This document shows, one piece after another, positions 8,289-10,249 of a stretch of DNA of 10,249 nucleotides. The stretch is taken from contig DIKR01000088.1 in the NCBI GenBank assembly GCA_002424625.1, positions 216 to 10,464 of the forward strand, read 5' to 3'. Numbering within the stretch: the first letter of the stretch is position 1; each line of letters starts with the position of its first letter. Origin of the DNA: Desulfuromonadaceae bacterium UBA5613. Its GTDB lineage: Bacteria; Desulfobacterota; Desulfuromonadia; Desulfuromonadales; UBA2197. The notes under the pieces were generated by a model, which worked only from the letters and a program-made list of their open reading frames with translations, made no database searches and was not told the origin of the DNA. The position numbers and the translations under genes were made by a program.

Positions 8289-8372
8289 ATTCGGTCATTG
8301 TGCCTCTCCCTTCAATCTGTTACCGTGTATGGTTGAAATCCGTAATTTACAAACAAAGAAATGAGTCCATAG

Positions 8373-9263
8373 ATGACGATTGACTGGTATCCGGGACATA
8401 TGACCAGGGCAAAGCGGGAGATCGGCGAAGCCCTCGCCATTGTCGACGTTGTTATTGAAGTAGTCGATGCCCGCCTGCCGCGTTCGAGTTCCAATCCCCT
8501 GCTGCAGAAGCTGCGCGGCGTCAAACCGTGCGTCAAGGTTCTCAACAAGCAGGACCTTGCCGATCCCTGGGTAACCAAAGAGTGGGTGCAGCACTTCGAA
8601 GCGGAGAAGGGGGTGCTGGCCCTGCCGATCGAAGCAAAGAATATTCGCGAAGCCGGGCAGATCCTCCGCCTCTGTCAGCAGCTCATCCCGCATAAGGGCA
8701 GGCCGGGGCGGACGTTGCGCGCCATGGTGGTTGGCATCCCCAACGTCGGCAAATCGACGCTGATCAATACCCTTGCCGGCAAAAAGATCGCCCGGGTCGG
8801 CGACAAACCGGCAATCACCACCTGCAAGCAGCAAATCAAGCTCGCCAACCACATCGTTCTCGATGATACGCCGGGCCTCCTCTGGCCGGATCTGCGCGAT
8901 CAACTCGGCGCTTTTCGCCTCGCCACCAGCGGCGCTATCGGCGCCAATGCCTTCGACTCCAAGGACGTGGCCCACTTTGCCATTGCCTTCATGCTCGAAC
9001 GCTACCGCGATGCTCTGGTGCAAAGCTATCCCCTGGCTGCAAAGGAGTCGGATCCGGCGATTCTCCTCACCGAGATCGGCCGCCGCCATGGCTGTCTGCT
9101 CAGCGGCGGCATCGATCTCACCCGCGCCGGAGAATTCTTCCTCCGCGCCCTGCGCGCCGGCAAGTACGGCCGTTTCTCTCTGGAAAGACCAGGGGATGCC
9201 GTCTTTGTTGAAGGGGACGAGGGCGAGGACGAAACGGTTGACTTCAACGATATGTCTTCTTGA
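8373..9263 (+). CDS. rbgA: Ribosome biogenesis GTPase RbgA/YlqF
   Basis: Circularly permuted GTPase that acts in late assembly of the 50S ribosomal subunit. 296 residues, usual length. The order of motifs is diagnostic: N-terminal WYPGHM (5-10), VDAR (31-34), G4 NKQD (58-61), then G1/P-loop GIPNVGKST (121-129), a Thr pair in the G2 region (149-150) and G3 DTPG (165-168). The C-terminal helical RNA-binding domain follows and ends in an acidic tail (EGDEGEDETVDF). The ATG at 8373 is immediately preceded by a stop codon and begins at the conserved MTIDWYPGHM. The ribosome site is poor; a GAG at 8363-8365 is the best candidate. 84 bases separate it from nqrM, and it is followed 12 bases later by sbcD, so the two are probably co-transcribed. 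No link to NQR is implied. Confidence 0.95.
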   Translation: MTIDWYPGHMTRAKREIGEALAIVDVVIEVVDARLPRSSSNPLLQKLRGVKPCVKVLNKQDLADPWVTKEWVQHFEAEKGVLALPIEAKNIREAGQILRLCQQLIPHKGRPGRTLRAMVVGIPNVGKSTLINTLAGKKIARVGDKPAITTCKQQIKLANHIVLDDTPGLLWPDLRDQLGAFRLATSGAIGANAFDSKDVAHFAIAFMLERYRDALVQSYPLAAKESDPAILLTEIGRRHGCLLSGGIDLTRAGEFFLRALRAGKYGRFSLERPGDAVFVEGDEGEDETVDFNDMSS

Positions 9264-9275
9264 GAAACACACCCC

Positions 9276-10249
9276 ATGCGTATCCTCCATCTCGCTGACC
9301 TCCATCTTGGCAAGATTATCTTCGATCTCCATTTGACCGTCGATCAACAGCACATTCTCGAACAGATCGTCGCTATCGCCGTGCGTGAAGAGGTCGATGT
9401 TGTCGTCATCAGCGGCGATCTTTATGACCGTTCCATCCCGCCGGTGTCGGCGACGATGGTCATGGACGACTTCCTGTCCCGCCTGCTCATCGACCATGGC
9501 ATCAAAGTGATTATCACCCCAGGTAACCACGACAGCGCCGAGCGTCTCGCCTTTGCCAGTCGTCTGCTCAAGAATCAGGGACTCTTTATTGCCACGGGGT
9601 TGAGCGAGGGGATTGCGCCGGTCATCCTTTATGACGACGCCGGACCAGTGACTTTCTGGCCCCTGCCGTATGTCGACCCGCTGGCACTGAAGCGGCACCT
9701 CGGCGATCTGGAGATCGACGACTTTGATACGGCCATGCAGCGGGTGGTGAGCGCGCTCCCCCTGGCGCCGGGACGCAATCTCTGTCTCGCCCACTGTTTT
9801 ACCGGCGGCGGCGAAGCGAGCGAATCGGAGCGGCCGTTGACCATCGGCAACTCCAGTCTCGTCGATCCCGCCCACTTCGCCTCTTTCGAGCTCACCCTCC
9901 TCGGCCATCTGCATCGCCCGCAGCAGATAAGTGCCCGGGTCTTTTACGCCGGCTCTCCTCTCAAGTATTCTTTCTCCGAGTCTGGACAAAGCAAGGTCGT
10001 CGCCATCTTTGATCTCGCCGCGGACGGTTCCTTTACCCGCACCCTGGTCGACCTCGTCCCCTTGCGCGAGATGCGCACCCTCTCCGGCGAATTGACAGAG
10101 ATTCTGGCGGCGGCGGAGAATGATCCCGGCGCCGACGATTACCTGTGGATTGAATTGACCGATCGCGGCGGCCTTTTCGATTATGCTGCCAAGCTGCGGG
10201 CCGCCTATCCTAATCTCCTCAATATCACCCGCACCGCTTATGCCGGCGA
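9276..10249 (+). CDS. sbcD: Exonuclease SbcD, nuclease subunit of SbcCD (3' end outside window)
   Basis: Mn2+-dependent nuclease subunit (Mre11 family) that works with the SbcC ATPase to cut DNA hairpins and blocked ends. 324 complete codons are visible before the window ends, with no stop. Metallophosphoesterase motifs in order: DLHLGK with Asp8 and His10; GDLYD with Asp48; GNHD with Asn84 and His85; AHCF with His173; GHLH with His211 and His213. The capping domain region follows. The start is the ATG at 9276, giving the conserved MRILHLADLHLG. There is no clear ribosome site, so expression may be coupled to rbgA, which ends 12 bases upstream. sbcC would be expected next, beyond the window. 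The protein is likely near complete; family members are usually about 380-420 residues. Confidence 0.95.
   Translation, partial: MRILHLADLHLGKIIFDLHLTVDQQHILEQIVAIAVREEVDVVVISGDLYDRSIPPVSATMVMDDFLSRLLIDHGIKVIITPGNHDSAERLAFASRLLKNQGLFIATGLSEGIAPVILYDDAGPVTFWPLPYVDPLALKRHLGDLEIDDFDTAMQRVVSALPLAPGRNLCLAHCFTGGGEASESERPLTIGNSSLVDPAHFASFELTLLGHLHRPQQISARVFYAGSPLKYSFSESGQSKVVAIFDLAADGSFTRTLVDLVPLREMRTLSGELTEILAAAENDPGADDYLWIELTDRGGLFDYAAKLRAAYPNLLNITRTAYAG

Noticed and set aside
8289..8372. Promoter for rbgA in the gap after nqrM
   Set aside because: A TTGAAA at 8333-8338 has no matching -10 at suitable spacing, and other pairings are weak, so no promoter could be supported.
8295..9989. A 564-codon open frame on the minus strand across rbgA and sbcD
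   Set aside because: Both plus-strand genes have complete family motifs. The antisense frame has low-complexity, charged composition without recognisable domains and spans two unrelated genes; GC-rich codon use easily leaves such frames open.

Overview
All genes lie on the + strand. The window reads as one chromosomal stretch of a GC-rich (by eye, high-50s percent) Gram-negative bacterium. Its core is a complete Na+-translocating NADH:quinone oxidoreductase (Na+-NQR) locus. A marine or sodium-adapted proteobacterium, possibly of the Desulfuromonas/Geobacter lineage, fits the gene mix (NQR, RbgA, SbcD, C/G-rich palindromic intergenic repeats). No taxonomic marker is present, so this placement is a guess.

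Layout. 1-1665: 3' part of a P-type cation ATPase, most like Ca2+ pumps, starting at the phosphorylation motif. 1666-1796: non-coding, with a good sigma70-type promoter candidate and a REP-like hairpin in the presumed nqr leader. 1797-7529: nqrA-B-C-D-E-F, tightly coupled (three 4-base ATGA overlaps, one 14-base overlap, one 2-base gap). 7550-8008: a 152-residue helical protein resembling a degenerate ferritin-like fold, not recognised as a named family. 8009-8117: an imperfect palindrome made of two nested hairpins. 8118-8288: a 56-residue membrane-anchored Cys-rich protein that I identify as NqrM. 8373-9263: the circularly permuted GTPase RbgA/YlqF. 9276 to the window end: the 5' part of sbcD, cut by the window edge.

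How the genes work together. NqrF takes electrons from NADH through FAD and a [2Fe-2S] cluster. NqrD and NqrE hold the intramembrane iron-sulfur centre with four Cys. NqrB and NqrC carry covalently bound FMN, NqrB hosts the ion path and quinone region, and NqrA is the cytosolic subunit. NqrM is needed to mature the NqrD/E iron centre. The covalent FMNs need the transferase ApbE, which is not in this window. In many gammaproteobacteria apbE sits between nqrF and nqrM; here the ferritin-like ORF and the palindromic repeat occupy that slot. RbgA (50S ribosome assembly) and SbcD (DNA end repair) look like an unrelated housekeeping pair downstream.

The most interesting point is the unrecognised protein at 7550-8008, a candidate accessory factor for NQR. 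No mobile element, CRISPR array, tRNA or rRNA was seen.
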